Below, piece by piece: positions 51,858 through 61,539 of a stretch of DNA of 64,000 nucleotides (its first letter is position 1; every line of letters begins with the position of its first letter). The notes under the pieces are model-generated. The model was not told the DNA's origin. It did no database searches and saw only the letters and a program-made list of their open reading frames with translations. The position numbers and the translations under genes are program-made. The DNA lies in contig NZ_JARXXP010000007.1 in NCBI RefSeq assembly GCF_029893965.1, positions 62,001 to 126,000 of the forward strand. Direction: 5' to 3'. Source of the stretch: Paenibacillus sp. PastM-3 (GTDB lineage: Bacteria > Bacillota > Bacilli > Paenibacillales > Paenibacillaceae).

Positions 51858-52138
51858 TATTATGCATCCTCCCTTGAAATAAGCACTTTATATAATCATT
51901 TGTGTTAAAAGCTATCAAGGCTTCTAAATAGTAGTAATGATTACGCTTATATTTGCATTGTAATGTGCTATTTCTTCCCTGTCAAATTTATTTCTACATC
52001 TTTTGATATTTATCGACATATTATTCGACAAAGTTTAGAGATGATTCGACAAAATATAAAAATTATTTCAATTAGCAATATTATGATTTTTAGATAGTTT
52101 CACATGAATAATAATATTTTGTTGCGATAATAGCAAAA
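51858..52138. other. AT-rich upstream region of abrB-type gene
   Basis: No gene seen. Strongly AT-rich with repeated ATTCGACA and TTCGACAAA words (about 52023-52052), which may be regulatory sites. The promoter of the AbrB-type gene should lie here. Confidence 0.45.
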
Positions 52139-52187
52139 ACACCCTCCGCAAATACTGGTCAATAACTTTCCAGATTGCGAAGGATGT
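52139..52187 (-). terminator. Terminator of the alpha-galactosidase gene
   Basis: Leftward: ACATCCTTCGCAA / TTGCGGAGGGTGT with a loop of about 23 bases, followed by TTTTTGC. Confidence 0.75.
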
Positions 52188-52224
52188 CTCTGTTCGTACG
52201 GTACTTAAGACCTTGTATACCCTC

Positions 52225-54321
52225 TTAACTATGCAGCTCAAACAGTCTGGCCGTTCTTCCAGCCGGAACAGATACGGTCAGGCTGCCCTCCGCCTTATTC
52301 CAGCTCCATTCGGAGCCATGCTGCTTGGGATAAGCGCAGCTGATCCGTATCTCCCGGCCGGCAAGCTCCGGCAGCGGCAGCGTTATTCCCTGTTCTTCCC
52401 CGGCAATCCGCCACACTGCCAGATAGCGGATATTACCGTGCTGCAGACCATAGCTGACCCACTGTCCCCGGCTGTCCGGCAGGCCAAGCGGCCAGAATGG
52501 CATTGCCTGCGGGATCAGTGCGCGGATCGATTTATAGTAATCCAGCGCTTCACGCACCAGCTCCCGGCGGCCGGGCGCAAGCTCTGCCAGATGGCCGCTC
52601 TGGTGCACTCGCAGCAGGAGGGCGTTGATCATATTAAAAATGACCTCTTCATCATCGCCTTCGCGCAGCGGGTAAGACCAGACCGCCGATTGCTCCGGGG
52701 TCAGCGCCAGCGGGGAACCGGCGGCAATCGCCGCATAGCTCACGTAGTCCTCCTGGTCACTGGTGGACTGGATACTGTGACGGCTCAGCATGGCATAATC
52801 CATCCGCATGCCGCCGCTGGAGCAGTTCTCGATGACCAGCTCCGGATAACGCGCAAAGATGCTGTCGAGCCAGGCCAGGTAGGCCCTGTTATGCTGCAGG
52901 AGCCCGTCGCCAAAGCTGTCTGCATCCGTCTCGGTGCCGATCCCCGCATTGATGTTGTAGTCCATTTTGATATAGCCTACACCATACTCCTCTACGAGAC
53001 GGGCTATAACACCGTCGGCATGTTCGATAACCTTGGGATTGCGGTAGTCCAGCTGATAACGGCTGCGGTCCTTGACCCGCTTGCCGTGCCGCATGAAGAA
53101 CCAGCTGTCATCCGTTTCGGCCAGCTTCGGACTGTTGATGCCCATGACCTCCAGCTCCAGCCACAGCCCTGGAATCATACCTTTGCCGCGAATGTAATCC
53201 AGCACAAATTTGATCCCTTCAGGAAAACGTTCAGCCGAAGGCTCCCACTGGCCTACACCATCCCACCATTCTCCAGGCGCATACCAGCCGGCATCAATAC
53301 AGAAATATTCACAGCCCACATCTGCTGCAGCATCAATCAGCGGCAGCAGCTTCTCTGTCGTCGGGCTGCCCCACAGGCAATTCATATAATCGTTAAATAT
53401 TATCCGCAGCAGCTCATTGTCCTCATTCGGTCTGCGGATGATCCGGCGGTAGGCCGTCAGCTGCGCGGCCGCCGCTTCTATTCCCCCTTGCACAGAGCCG
53501 GCGGCAACCGGCACGGAGATGAATTCCTCACCCGGCGCAAGCTTCAGCCACCAGTGGTTGTCATGCTCCGTTGGTCCGCTGGCCAGCAGAGTGAGCTGAT
53601 CGGACTGGTCGGTCAGCTCCCAGTGCCACGAGCCGTTATGCTCAATCTGCCAGAACAGGCTGCTTCCGCTTTCTTTGTTGTGCAGCACCGCCATCGGCAG
53701 CAGCTCCGCTGCCGACCAGGAGCCCGTATTGCTGGCGGCAATCCGCTTCGAACCCCGGTCAGCCAGATGGTACATACCCAGCTCCGGCAGGCTGTAGGTC
53801 CGCCACTGCAGCTCGCTCTGCCAGCCGCTGTGCGCCAGTGTGACTTCAATCTTGTCCTCCCTGTCACGGCTCCCCTCCTTGTCCACTCCTGTAAGGGCAA
53901 AGGAAGAAATATATTCTACAGCAATTTCACTGTCTCCTTCATTCTTCAGCACCGTCCAGGCACGGACGATCTGCACTCCGCTGTAAAACTGAAAATGCTG
54001 CACTGTCTTCAGCGCAGTGACCGGATCTTTCAGTGTAAGCTCCAGCTTGCGCCCCAGCGCATTAGCAGTGTCGCTATGTCCGTCATATTCCATCCGCAGT
54101 CCCGGATAAGAAGCCCGGTGAGTCCGGCCGTGATACTCTGCACGGTCCTCCCCGGACAGCTGCAGCTCCAGCAGCCGGAAGCCCGGCTTATGCTTATCCG
54201 CAATGACGCCGGGCTCAAGCGGCGCCGCCCCGAAATGCAGCAGCCGGACATCCAGCTCCTCCGTAATTTCAATCGTAAGATAAAGCCCGTTTTCGGCAAT
54301 CTCAATCAGCCTGCTGGTCAT
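52225..54321 (-). CDS. Alpha-galactosidase, GH36
   Basis: 698 residues from ATG 54321 (CAGGAGG site ten bases before), normal for bacterial GH36. N-terminal beta-sandwich, then a TIM barrel. Signatures: EYFCIDAGWYAPGEWWDGVG, GLWLELEVMG, YIKMDYNINAG (nucleophile Asp), ENCSSGGMRMDYAML and QSTSDQEDY (acid/base Asp). No signal peptide, so it hydrolyses imported raffinose- or melibiose-type sugars in the cytosol. It follows the binding-protein gene. The complete opposite strand is also open, a codon-bias effect. Confidence 0.94.
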   Translation of the reverse strand: MTSRLIEIAENGLYLTIEITEELDVRLLHFGAAPLEPGVIADKHKPGFRLLELQLSGEDRAEYHGRTHRASYPGLRMEYDGHSDTANALGRKLELTLKDPVTALKTVQHFQFYSGVQIVRAWTVLKNEGDSEIAVEYISSFALTGVDKEGSRDREDKIEVTLAHSGWQSELQWRTYSLPELGMYHLADRGSKRIAASNTGSWSAAELLPMAVLHNKESGSSLFWQIEHNGSWHWELTDQSDQLTLLASGPTEHDNHWWLKLAPGEEFISVPVAAGSVQGGIEAAAAQLTAYRRIIRRPNEDNELLRIIFNDYMNCLWGSPTTEKLLPLIDAAADVGCEYFCIDAGWYAPGEWWDGVGQWEPSAERFPEGIKFVLDYIRGKGMIPGLWLELEVMGINSPKLAETDDSWFFMRHGKRVKDRSRYQLDYRNPKVIEHADGVIARLVEEYGVGYIKMDYNINAGIGTETDADSFGDGLLQHNRAYLAWLDSIFARYPELVIENCSSGGMRMDYAMLSRHSIQSTSDQEDYVSYAAIAAGSPLALTPEQSAVWSYPLREGDDEEVIFNMINALLLRVHQSGHLAELAPGRRELVREALDYYKSIRALIPQAMPFWPLGLPDSRGQWVSYGLQHGNIRYLAVWRIAGEEQGITLPLPELAGREIRISCAYPKQHGSEWSWNKAEGSLTVSVPAGRTARLFELHS

Positions 54322-54355
54322 AAGTGTTAAACCTCCTGACAAATGATGGGCAAAA

Positions 54356-54394
54356 GACGGCCCCGCCGGTAAGAACCTTACCTGCGAGACCGTC
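54356..54394 (-). terminator. Terminator between binding-protein and alpha-galactosidase genes
   Basis: Leftward: GACGGTCTCGCAGGTAAG / CTTACCGGCGGGGCCGTC, followed by TTTTGCCC. It may lower alpha-galactosidase expression relative to the binding protein. Confidence 0.75.
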
Positions 54395-54412
54395 CCGGAT
54401 GATCACTTTCTG

Positions 54413-55741
54413 TTATTCAGCCGAACCGAATTGAATCCACGCTTTCTGAATTTCGTCGATCGCCTGGTCTTTAGTTTTGCTGCCGCCGATGTAGGCCTGC
54501 ATCAGCTCGCCGAATTTCTGGTGGAACGTATCCAGCGAGTAGTTGACAGACAGGTCGCCGGATTTTTCGGTTTTGAGGATTTCATCCATTTCCTTCGGCA
54601 TCTGCAGGTCAGGCATCGGAGCATCCTTGATTGGCGGAATTACTTTGGCTACAGTAGAGAACCAGCTTTTACCGTAGTCGGAAGTGTACAGCCAGTTGAA
54701 GAACTCGATGGTTTCGGCAGCTACTGCGGAATCCTTGTTAATGCGCAGCGCCTGGTCGGCCCCGGTAATAATCTGGGATTGCTCAGCCTTGTCGCTGACC
54801 GGATAGCCGGCGATGCCAAGGTCGAAGTCTGGAGTGATTTTCTTGATTGCTTCTTCATCCCATGCGCCTTTACCGGTCATGAACGCTGCTTTGCCAAGTG
54901 CAAAGTCGCTCACTTCAGCATTGCTGTCACGTTCCAGCGGCTTGTCTGTTCCGTGCTTAACGGTAGTATCGATGAAGTTGAAGAAGTTATCGTACAGCAC
55001 CGGATGATCCTTGAAGGTGGTCTCACCGGCGATGAAGTTCGCTACCAGCGTCTTCGCATCAATGCCGGCATCCATAGCCGCTGCGTCTACAAAGTGCTGG
55101 AAGATGTGCTTCCAAACCCACCACTCTTTATAAGCATTGGCGAATGGTGTGATGCCTTTGGCTTCCAGCTTGGTGATGGCATCATCCAGCTCGGCGGTTG
55201 TTTTCGGAACCTCTGTAATGCCGGCATCGGCCAGCAGTTTTTTGTTATACATCAATACGAACAGATTCCCTTTTACCGGGAGCCCCAGCACCTTGCCGTC
55301 AGAGGAGGTCATGTTGGCCCGCACGGCATCTGTCATTGCTGCAGCCAGCGGTTCATTGGTCAGGTCAGCGCTGTATTCGGCAAAAGTATCGATATCCCCG
55401 CCGGCAGTTGTCTGGAAGACATCAGGCGTGCTGCCTGCGGCAATTTTGGATTTCAGTACCGTGTTATAGTCGGCCTGCATAATTTCCAGGTTGATGGTCA
55501 CGTTCGGCTTCACTTTTTTGTACTCGGCAATATATGCATTGAATGCGTCCGTGTACTCTGGTGATGCAGTGAACATATTAATCGTTACAGGCTTGGAGGA
55601 GTCTGTTTCGGTAGCTGCATTGTTCCCGCCGTTAGTTCCAGCTGTGTTGTTAGCAGCATTATTGTTATTGCCTCCGCAGCCGGCCAGCAATCCTCCGAAT
55701 AGCAACAGGCTCGCAGACACTGCCATGAATCTTTTTAACAT
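54413..55741 (-). CDS. Sugar ABC transporter substrate-binding lipoprotein
   Basis: 442 residues. Lipobox LAGC (Cys about residue 22) followed by an Asn/Ala-rich linker (GGNNNNAANNTAGTN). MalE/UgpB-type features: VTINMFTASPEYTDAFNAYI, AAGSTPDVFQTTAGGDIDTF, FMTGKGAWDEEAIKKI. It probably binds an alpha-galactoside and serves the divergent permeases at 59561-61284. AAAAGGGGGCAACATC precedes the ATG. Confidence 0.93.
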   Translation of the reverse strand: MLKRFMAVSASLLLFGGLLAGCGGNNNNAANNTAGTNGGNNAATETDSSKPVTINMFTASPEYTDAFNAYIAEYKKVKPNVTINLEIMQADYNTVLKSKIAAGSTPDVFQTTAGGDIDTFAEYSADLTNEPLAAAMTDAVRANMTSSDGKVLGLPVKGNLFVLMYNKKLLADAGITEVPKTTAELDDAITKLEAKGITPFANAYKEWWVWKHIFQHFVDAAAMDAGIDAKTLVANFIAGETTFKDHPVLYDNFFNFIDTTVKHGTDKPLERDSNAEVSDFALGKAAFMTGKGAWDEEAIKKITPDFDLGIAGYPVSDKAEQSQIITGADQALRINKDSAVAAETIEFFNWLYTSDYGKSWFSTVAKVIPPIKDAPMPDLQMPKEMDEILKTEKSGDLSVNYSLDTFHQKFGELMQAYIGGSKTKDQAIDEIQKAWIQFGSAE

Positions 55742-55864
55742 GATGTTGCCCCCTTTTCCTCATGTATCTTGTGTTCTTGGTGTTTATTCTAAATAAAAAG
55801 AAAAAGGATAAGAATGTACATAAGTGAACTTCTAAGGGTAAAAAAGTGGGCTAATGTAACCGTT

Positions 55865-57511
55865 TCACTTCTCTGCCTCCAGGGCACGGGCCCGGAATTC
55901 AGAAGGTGAACAATCGTAGTAATTGCGAAACGCCTTGCTGAAATAATTCTTGTCCTTATAGCCCAGCATTTCGGAAATATCCTGAACCTTAAGCGCCGGG
56001 TCGGCCAGCAGATCCCTGGCTTTGTCCATTCTCACCTTTTGCACATATTCATGAATGCCGCAGCCGTATTTGCCCTTGAACAGCTTCATCAAGTATTCTC
56101 TGCTCAGGAAATACTTATCCGTGAACATCGATATTTTAATATTCTCAAAATAATGGTTATCAATGTATGCTTTTATATTTTCCAGCACACCGCTTCGGTT
56201 GCCCGCAAGCGACCTGCTGATTTCACCGGCATAGGCATCCAGAAGCTCATTCAGCAGTCCTTCGAACTGGCTGAACGAGGTATAATCACCGCTGAGGCTA
56301 AGTGCAGCCAGCCCTTTATTTTTGATAGCACGCAGCGAAGTTGGCACCTCATCCAGTTCCCCGGCGATATCGCCCAGCAGAATCAGGAGTTCTCGCAGTG
56401 TCCGGTCCGCATCTCCCAGGCTGAAACGGGCCGAGGACTGCCACCTCTGGGTGAATTCGTTCAGAATGCTTTTGGCATGGGCGGCATTCCCGCTCTCCAG
56501 AATGCTGCGGATCTGCGGCATCCGCCCGGTGAGGGAAGGGTGGTCCCTGAATTCCTGCACGGCGCCGCCGCCACCGGCTACCACCGGCGCTTTCAATTGC
56601 AGCAGGTCAATATCATCCAGCCGCGCTTTGGCAGTCTCGCAGGAACCGGCCAGCTCCAGGTAGTCGCCATAAGTAGCTCCAAGCCCGCCGGCACAGTGTA
56701 TACCGAACAGCTCCTTCAGCGTCGCGGCCGCTTTTTTGAGCTGGTGCATGGAGTGGAAGGCCGCATCCTCCTCATAGCCTTTTTTCATCGTAAAGATCGC
56801 AATCAGTTCCCGCTCATTCCTCGGATTCACGAAGCTGAACGCTTCGAATGCACCGCCGCTATTCTCATTAATCACGTTCGTCACGGCAAAATGCATCAGA
56901 TCACGGTCCTCATGGAACCGCCCCTTGCGCACCTGTTCCAGATTAAGCAGCCGCAGAATGCCGGCCGTATACTGGTTGCCGGCTGTATCCGCACCGATCA
57001 GCGGCAGGAAGGCCTCGTACGACTGGTTCTTGAAGCTGCGCTCCAGAATAGACAGGTACATCTTTTCCTTGAGCTTGGGCACGGACATATTCAGCGTGAT
57101 GTTCTGTGCAATGAACTCGCTTCTCTCCCGCTTCCTGGCTTCAAGCAGATCTACAGCTTTGCGCAGCGCACTGTTAAGATCGCCGCGGTTCACCGGCTTC
57201 AGCAAATAATCGACCACCTTGGAACGGATCGCCTGCCGGGTATACTCAAAATCATTGTAGCCGCTGATGACAATCAGCAGCAGCTCCGGAAATTCCTGCT
57301 CCGCAATCTGCAGCAGCTGGCTGCCGCCGAGCTCCGGCATTTTCATGTCAACAAGGGCCAGATCGAATTTCTCCCTGCGCAGCATGTCCAGACCGGTCTT
57401 GCCGTCATTCGCCTCCAGCACCTCGCTGACCCCGAGCCCCTTCCAATCCCCCAGAATATGAATCGCTTCGCGCAGCGGCTCCTCATCATCAATGATCAGT
57501 ACTCTATACAT
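55865..57511 (-). CDS. Response regulator with AraC output domain (YesN type)
   Basis: 548 residues from ATG 57511. Receiver domain at 1-120: VLIIDDEEPLREA, phospho-acceptor Asp in FDLALVDMKMPELGG, Lys in YLLKPVNRGDL. A middle domain and two AraC helix-turn-helix motifs follow (ISMFTDKYFLSREYLMKLFK; KVQDISEMLGYKDKNYFSKA, FRNYYDCSPSEF). It follows the sensor kinase gene by four bases. It probably activates the adjacent transporter and alpha-galactosidase genes. Confidence 0.93.
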   Translation of the reverse strand: MYRVLIIDDEEPLREAIHILGDWKGLGVSEVLEANDGKTGLDMLRREKFDLALVDMKMPELGGSQLLQIAEQEFPELLLIVISGYNDFEYTRQAIRSKVVDYLLKPVNRGDLNSALRKAVDLLEARKRERSEFIAQNITLNMSVPKLKEKMYLSILERSFKNQSYEAFLPLIGADTAGNQYTAGILRLLNLEQVRKGRFHEDRDLMHFAVTNVINENSGGAFEAFSFVNPRNERELIAIFTMKKGYEEDAAFHSMHQLKKAAATLKELFGIHCAGGLGATYGDYLELAGSCETAKARLDDIDLLQLKAPVVAGGGGAVQEFRDHPSLTGRMPQIRSILESGNAAHAKSILNEFTQRWQSSARFSLGDADRTLRELLILLGDIAGELDEVPTSLRAIKNKGLAALSLSGDYTSFSQFEGLLNELLDAYAGEISRSLAGNRSGVLENIKAYIDNHYFENIKISMFTDKYFLSREYLMKLFKGKYGCGIHEYVQKVRMDKARDLLADPALKVQDISEMLGYKDKNYFSKAFRNYYDCSPSEFRARALEAEK

Positions 57512-57515
57512 GTTG

Positions 57516-59369
57516 TTATTGGCCTCCCCGCGGTAAAAGAATATCCATTTGTGTTCCGTTTCCTTCACTAGTTATCAGCAGTCCCGCTTCATCCCCGTAC
57601 AGCAGCTTCAGCCGGGTATTCAGGTTTTTGAGGCCAATGCTCTCATGTCCTTCGTCCTCCCCGGATGCTTCAGTACCGCTGGTCTCCTCATCCCACTGAA
57701 TCTGCAGCGAGCCCAGCACCTCACCAAGCCGCTCCGCCGTCATTCCCGGCCCGTCATCCATCACCGAAATGACATTGTAGGCAGGCGTCACATGCGCCTC
57801 AATCCGGATGGTCACGGTGGTCGACACCTTTTCCAGGGCATGCTTGATGCAGTTCTCCACCAGCGTCTGCACGGACAGCTTCGGAATCCGCAGCGTAAGC
57901 AGGCTCTCATCCCATTCATAGACCACCTGCATCCGGCTGCCGAACCTGGCTTTCTGCAAGGCCATGTAGCGCTCAATATGCCTAAGCTCCTCGCTCGCCT
58001 GGACAACATCCCGTCCGCTGATGCAGTACCTGAGGGTTAGCGCCAGATTGTCCACCATCTCGACGATATCATCATTGTTGTTCTTGAGCGCCTTGGTGGA
58101 GATTGCCTGAAGGGCATTATACAGAAAATGCGGGTTAATCTCCGCTTCGAGTGCTTTGAGCACCGCATTTTTTTCAACAATCTTCATCTTGTAACGTTCA
58201 TTGATCAGCTCGTTCGTACGTTCCACCATTTTGTTAAAATGCCGTGACAGATAGGCAATCTCATCATTGCCCTCCACCCTCGCCTCCGCCTCAAAGCTGC
58301 CGGCGCTGAAGCGTTTCATCTGCAGGGACAGGTTTTTCAGCGGATGGGTAATCCGGTTGGACAGGAAGCCGACCAGAATAACAGAGGCAATCAGAAAGAG
58401 CAGCCCGATCGAATAGCTGAGCTTGCGCGTTGTCGTCGCCGCTTCATAGATTTGTTTGTAAGGAATCGGCTTGACCAGCTTCCAGCCCTCTTTTTGGCTG
58501 ATGTCGTAGATGACCAGGTACTTCTCCTGAGCGTCTGACCAGGTCACCTGTCCGCCTTGCTCCGCTGTAAGCTTATTCAGCAGATCCGCCTCTTCCGTCC
58601 GTTCATAAAATGCCTGATCATCCACCACGTACGGCTCATTGTCCGGGCTGATATACATCAGATGGTCCCCTTCCGAGAAGGGAATGTCCTTCATAATCTC
58701 ATCCGCCACACTGGAATTGAAATACAGCGACAGCACCGCCTGGGGCTCACGGGAAGCGATCGAGCGCAGCAGCCGGTGATAGCCCATAAAGCTTGCATCC
58801 GTATTGACCTTGTAGTCGCCCTGCTCCGCATTACCGCTGACAAAAGACTGATAGGACCGGTTATTCGGGCTGGCCAGCGCACGCTTATACCAGGTCAGAT
58901 GATCAATCGGCGGATGCTCGGCAACCCGGACCGTAATATTATAGTTCTCCTTGGTTACGTAATAATATTTCTGCTCCTTAATGATGTAGAGATAGATGGA
59001 CTCCAGATCCTTGCGTGAAAAATAGAGATTCTTCAGATAATCCTCCACATACATCTTGGAAGCATAATCCTGTGATTCATGCGTAATGGCGTAAGCAAAC
59101 TCATCATAGGAGATCTGCGGCAGGGACAGCTGCTCAATCCCGTCAAGATAGCTCTCCAGATTGCGGCCGACCAGCAGCAGGTTATTGCTTGTGCTTGCTA
59201 TGCTATTGTTCACCGATTCCTTGCGCAGCATCCCGTAGGAGATGAACGTCAGCGACGTGACCACGAGGATGATAATAATGGAGAACAGCAGGATCAGCTT
59301 GTTGGCCAGACGGCGGGAAACCCGCTCCAGCAGCGGCTCCAGCAGCTTTTGTATGTTGTTTTTTATGAT
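57516..59369 (-). CDS. Sensor histidine kinase (YesM type)
   Basis: About 618 residues if started at ATC 59369. The frame is open to 59411, yet no ATG, GTG or TTG precedes the GTG at 59264, which would cut the first membrane helix. GGGGAGG lies eight bases before the ATC, so a non-standard start is likely. Order: helix 1 (KLILLFSIIIILVVTSLTFI), extracellular sensor, helix 2 (YSIGLLFLIASVILVGFLSN), HAMP, His-kinase domain (LKALEAEINPHFLYNALQAI, phospho-His) and ATPase (NVISVMDDGPGM). Pairs with the YesN-type regulator. Confidence 0.9.
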   Translation of the reverse strand: MIKNNIQKLLEPLLERVSRRLANKLILLFSIIIILVVTSLTFISYGMLRKESVNNSIASTSNNLLLVGRNLESYLDGIEQLSLPQISYDEFAYAITHESQDYASKMYVEDYLKNLYFSRKDLESIYLYIIKEQKYYYVTKENYNITVRVAEHPPIDHLTWYKRALASPNNRSYQSFVSGNAEQGDYKVNTDASFMGYHRLLRSIASREPQAVLSLYFNSSVADEIMKDIPFSEGDHLMYISPDNEPYVVDDQAFYERTEEADLLNKLTAEQGGQVTWSDAQEKYLVIYDISQKEGWKLVKPIPYKQIYEAATTTRKLSYSIGLLFLIASVILVGFLSNRITHPLKNLSLQMKRFSAGSFEAEARVEGNDEIAYLSRHFNKMVERTNELINERYKMKIVEKNAVLKALEAEINPHFLYNALQAISTKALKNNNDDIVEMVDNLALTLRYCISGRDVVQASEELRHIERYMALQKARFGSRMQVVYEWDESLLTLRIPKLSVQTLVENCIKHALEKVSTTVTIRIEAHVTPAYNVISVMDDGPGMTAERLGEVLGSLQIQWDEETSGTEASGEDEGHESIGLKNLNTRLKLLYGDEAGLLITSEGNGTQMDILLPRGGQ

Positions 59370-59446
59370 GGCGCAAGCCTCCCCGCCTCTAATTTTGTTT
59401 CCGCTTGCAGTTCACTTTTTTACCCCTAACTGTCTTCTTAAATCCA

Positions 59447-59475
59447 TTTCTGAGTATACGGTGCTGCCCTATAAT
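59447..59475 (+). promoter_or_regulatory. Possible sigma-A promoter of the permease genes
   Basis: TATAAT at 59470-59475 with a weak -35 (TTTCTG) 17 bases upstream, about 85 bases before the permease start. It lies in the divergent gap with the sensor kinase. Confidence 0.4.
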
Positions 59476-59560
59476 ACACAATATAGACTAACCGGAATGG
59501 TTAAGTGTGGCAAGCGGGGTCCTTTACTCCCACCCTATAAATAGCAGAAGAGGTGCATCC

Positions 59561-60451
59561 ATGTTAAAATCACTCGGCAGAAAATGGCGCGAGAAAACGG
59601 AGTTCGGGCTCTTCACCCTCCCCGTTCTGATCTGTATCGCAATAGCCTTCTATGTTCCGTTTATCATGACCATCCGTTATTCCATGACCAAATGGAACGG
59701 GATCTCCAAGCATCCCAAGTTCGTAGGGCTGGATAACTTCAAGCAGATTTTTATGGGAGATACCAATTTCTCCGATTCGGCCTGGTTCACGATTAAATAT
59801 GCGGTGCTCTACATCGTTATCGTCAATGTGCTGGCGATTCTGCTGGCCGTGCTGCTCGATATGAAACTGAAATCTACCTCCTGGCTAAGAGCGGCCTTCT
59901 TCATTCCTTACATTCTCAGTCTGGTTATCGTTGGTTTCATCTGGAAATTCATCTTTATGCAGGGCTTCAACTCGCTTGGCGAAAGCACCGGCTGGGGCAT
60001 TTTCGGCCTGAGCTGGCTGGGGACGCCGGGGCTGGCCTTCATATCCATATTAGGGGTATCCATCTGGCAATCCATCGGATTCTATCTCGTAATCTATATC
60101 GCCGGCCTGCAGTCCGTACCTGAGGATCTTAAAGAAGCCGCAACAGTAGACGGTGCCGGAGCACTGAGAAGGTTCTTCAGCATTACGCTGCCGCTGCTCG
60201 CACCTTCCATTACGATCTCTGTGTTTATGGCGCTGACCAACTCTATTAAAGTATTCGATGTGATCCTGTCGCTGACCGGCGGCGGTCCAGGCGGCACTAC
60301 TTACAGTATCGCCTATGACATTTACCGTGACACGTTCCAGAACAACCTGTACGGCTACGGTACGGCGAAAGCGCTTATCCTGTTCGTTGCGGTGCTGATC
60401 GTTACCGTGATCCAGCTTACATTCTTCAAGAAAAGAGAGGTGGAGGCATAA
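59561..60451 (+). CDS. Sugar ABC transporter permease (MalF/UgpA type)
   Basis: 296 residues from ATG 59561 after AGAAGAGGTGCATCC; an upstream frame to 59507 lacks such a site. Six membrane helices and the EAA loop DLKEAATVDGAGALRRFFSI. Forms a channel with the partner gene, whose ATG overlaps this stop (TAATG). Works with the binding lipoprotein at 54413-55741. Confidence 0.94.
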   Translation: MLKSLGRKWREKTEFGLFTLPVLICIAIAFYVPFIMTIRYSMTKWNGISKHPKFVGLDNFKQIFMGDTNFSDSAWFTIKYAVLYIVIVNVLAILLAVLLDMKLKSTSWLRAAFFIPYILSLVIVGFIWKFIFMQGFNSLGESTGWGIFGLSWLGTPGLAFISILGVSIWQSIGFYLVIYIAGLQSVPEDLKEAATVDGAGALRRFFSITLPLLAPSITISVFMALTNSIKVFDVILSLTGGGPGGTTYSIAYDIYRDTFQNNLYGYGTAKALILFVAVLIVTVIQLTFFKKREVEA

Positions 60452-61284
60452 TGAAAACCAACAACAAGTCCGGCAAAGTTATACTCGAGATTGTGCTTGT
60501 CCTCCTCTCGCTGCTGTTCCTGTATCCGCTGTTCCTGACGATTATCAACTCGTTCAAAAGCTTCAGCGAGGTCATGACCGACGTGATTGCCCTGCCGCAA
60601 AAGCTGACTTTCGCCAACTACGCTTATGTATGGGAATTCATCAACTATCCGCGGCTGTTCCTGAACAACTTCATCATTACCGGGCTCGGGCTGCTGGGGA
60701 TTGTGTTCGTCTCCTCTATTGCCGCTTACAAGCTGGCCCGGACCAAAACAAAATGGAGCGGCGTAATCTACTTCCTCTGCATTATGCCGATGCTGATTCC
60801 GTTCCAGTCCATCATGCTGACCGTGCTGCAGACCGCCAAGAACCTCAACCTGTCCGAGAGCACCTGGGGACTGGGCCTGCTCTACTGGGGCTTTGGCGCA
60901 CCTCTTGCCGTATTCATCTATCACGGCTTTGTTAAAGGGATTCCGCTGGAAATCGATGAAAGCGCCACGATCGACGGGGCTTCCGGCTTCCGCCTGTTCT
61001 TCAGTGTCATCTTCCCGCTGCTGAAATCGGTAACGACTACCATCGTTATCATCGACGTGATGTGGATCTGGAATGACTTCCTGCTCCCGCTCCTCATGGT
61101 CAACGGCTCACCGGATACCAAGACACTGACGCTGGCCGCTTACACCTTCGTCGGACAGTACACCTCCGACTGGCAGTATGCAATGACAGCTATGGTAATG
61201 GCCGTACTGCCGTCCATCATCGTATTCATCTTCCTGCAAAAGTATATTGTTAAAGGCGTTGTCGCCGGGGCGGTTAAGGGCTGA
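60451..61284 (+). CDS. Sugar ABC transporter permease (MalG/UgpE type)
   Basis: 277 residues; ATG overlaps the upstream stop. Six membrane helices, EAA loop EIDESATIDGASGFRLFFSV, and the C-terminus ends FLQKYIVKGVVAGAVKG as in this family. No ATP-binding subunit is encoded here, so a shared MsmX-type ATPase is inferred. A terminator follows at 61422. Confidence 0.94.
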   Translation: MKTNNKSGKVILEIVLVLLSLLFLYPLFLTIINSFKSFSEVMTDVIALPQKLTFANYAYVWEFINYPRLFLNNFIITGLGLLGIVFVSSIAAYKLARTKTKWSGVIYFLCIMPMLIPFQSIMLTVLQTAKNLNLSESTWGLGLLYWGFGAPLAVFIYHGFVKGIPLEIDESATIDGASGFRLFFSVIFPLLKSVTTTIVIIDVMWIWNDFLLPLLMVNGSPDTKTLTLAAYTFVGQYTSDWQYAMTAMVMAVLPSIIVFIFLQKYIVKGVVAGAVKG

Positions 61285-61354
61285 TCTGGTTGGTTGGCTG
61301 TAAGAGTTAGTGTAGTCGACAAAGTGAAATACTTCATGCCGAATGACTGATAAA

Positions 61355-61500
61355 ACGCAACACTCCTATAGCCGTATGATCGACACAGCACAACACTCCA
61401 ATAGCGCATGATTGACACAGCAAACACCCCATAGCCGCGATGGCTGTGGGGTGTTTGCTGTGTTTGCTGTGCTTGCTGTGCTTGCTGTGTTTTCTGTGCT
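61355..61500. repeat. Degenerate 33-bp repeats and TGCTTGCTGTG array
   Basis: Three related units (CAACACTCCTATAGCCG, CAACACTCCAATAGCGC, AAACACCCCATAGCCGC) at about 61359, 61391 and 61422 are followed by a simple array of GTGTTTGCT/GTGCTTGCT to about 61500. No coding role is likely. Confidence 0.7.
61422..61456 (+). terminator. Terminator of the permease operon
   Basis: Stem AAACACCCCATAGCC / GGCTGTGGGGTGTTT with loop GCGAT; the last repeat unit forms it. Confidence 0.65.
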
Positions 61501-61539
61501 TGTATGCCAATTTGCTGCTGCCAATGTTAGAAAACCAGA

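Noticed and set aside
52213..54330. 705-codon rightward open frame opposite the alpha-galactosidase
   Set aside because: It mirrors the GH36 gene codon for codon; the leftward protein has all family motifs, and the rightward one is rich in Gln/Arg/His with no recognisable domain or ribosome site.
56039..57571. 510-codon rightward open frame opposite the YesN-type regulator
   Set aside because: A shadow of a G+C-rich real gene with receiver and AraC domains on the other strand.
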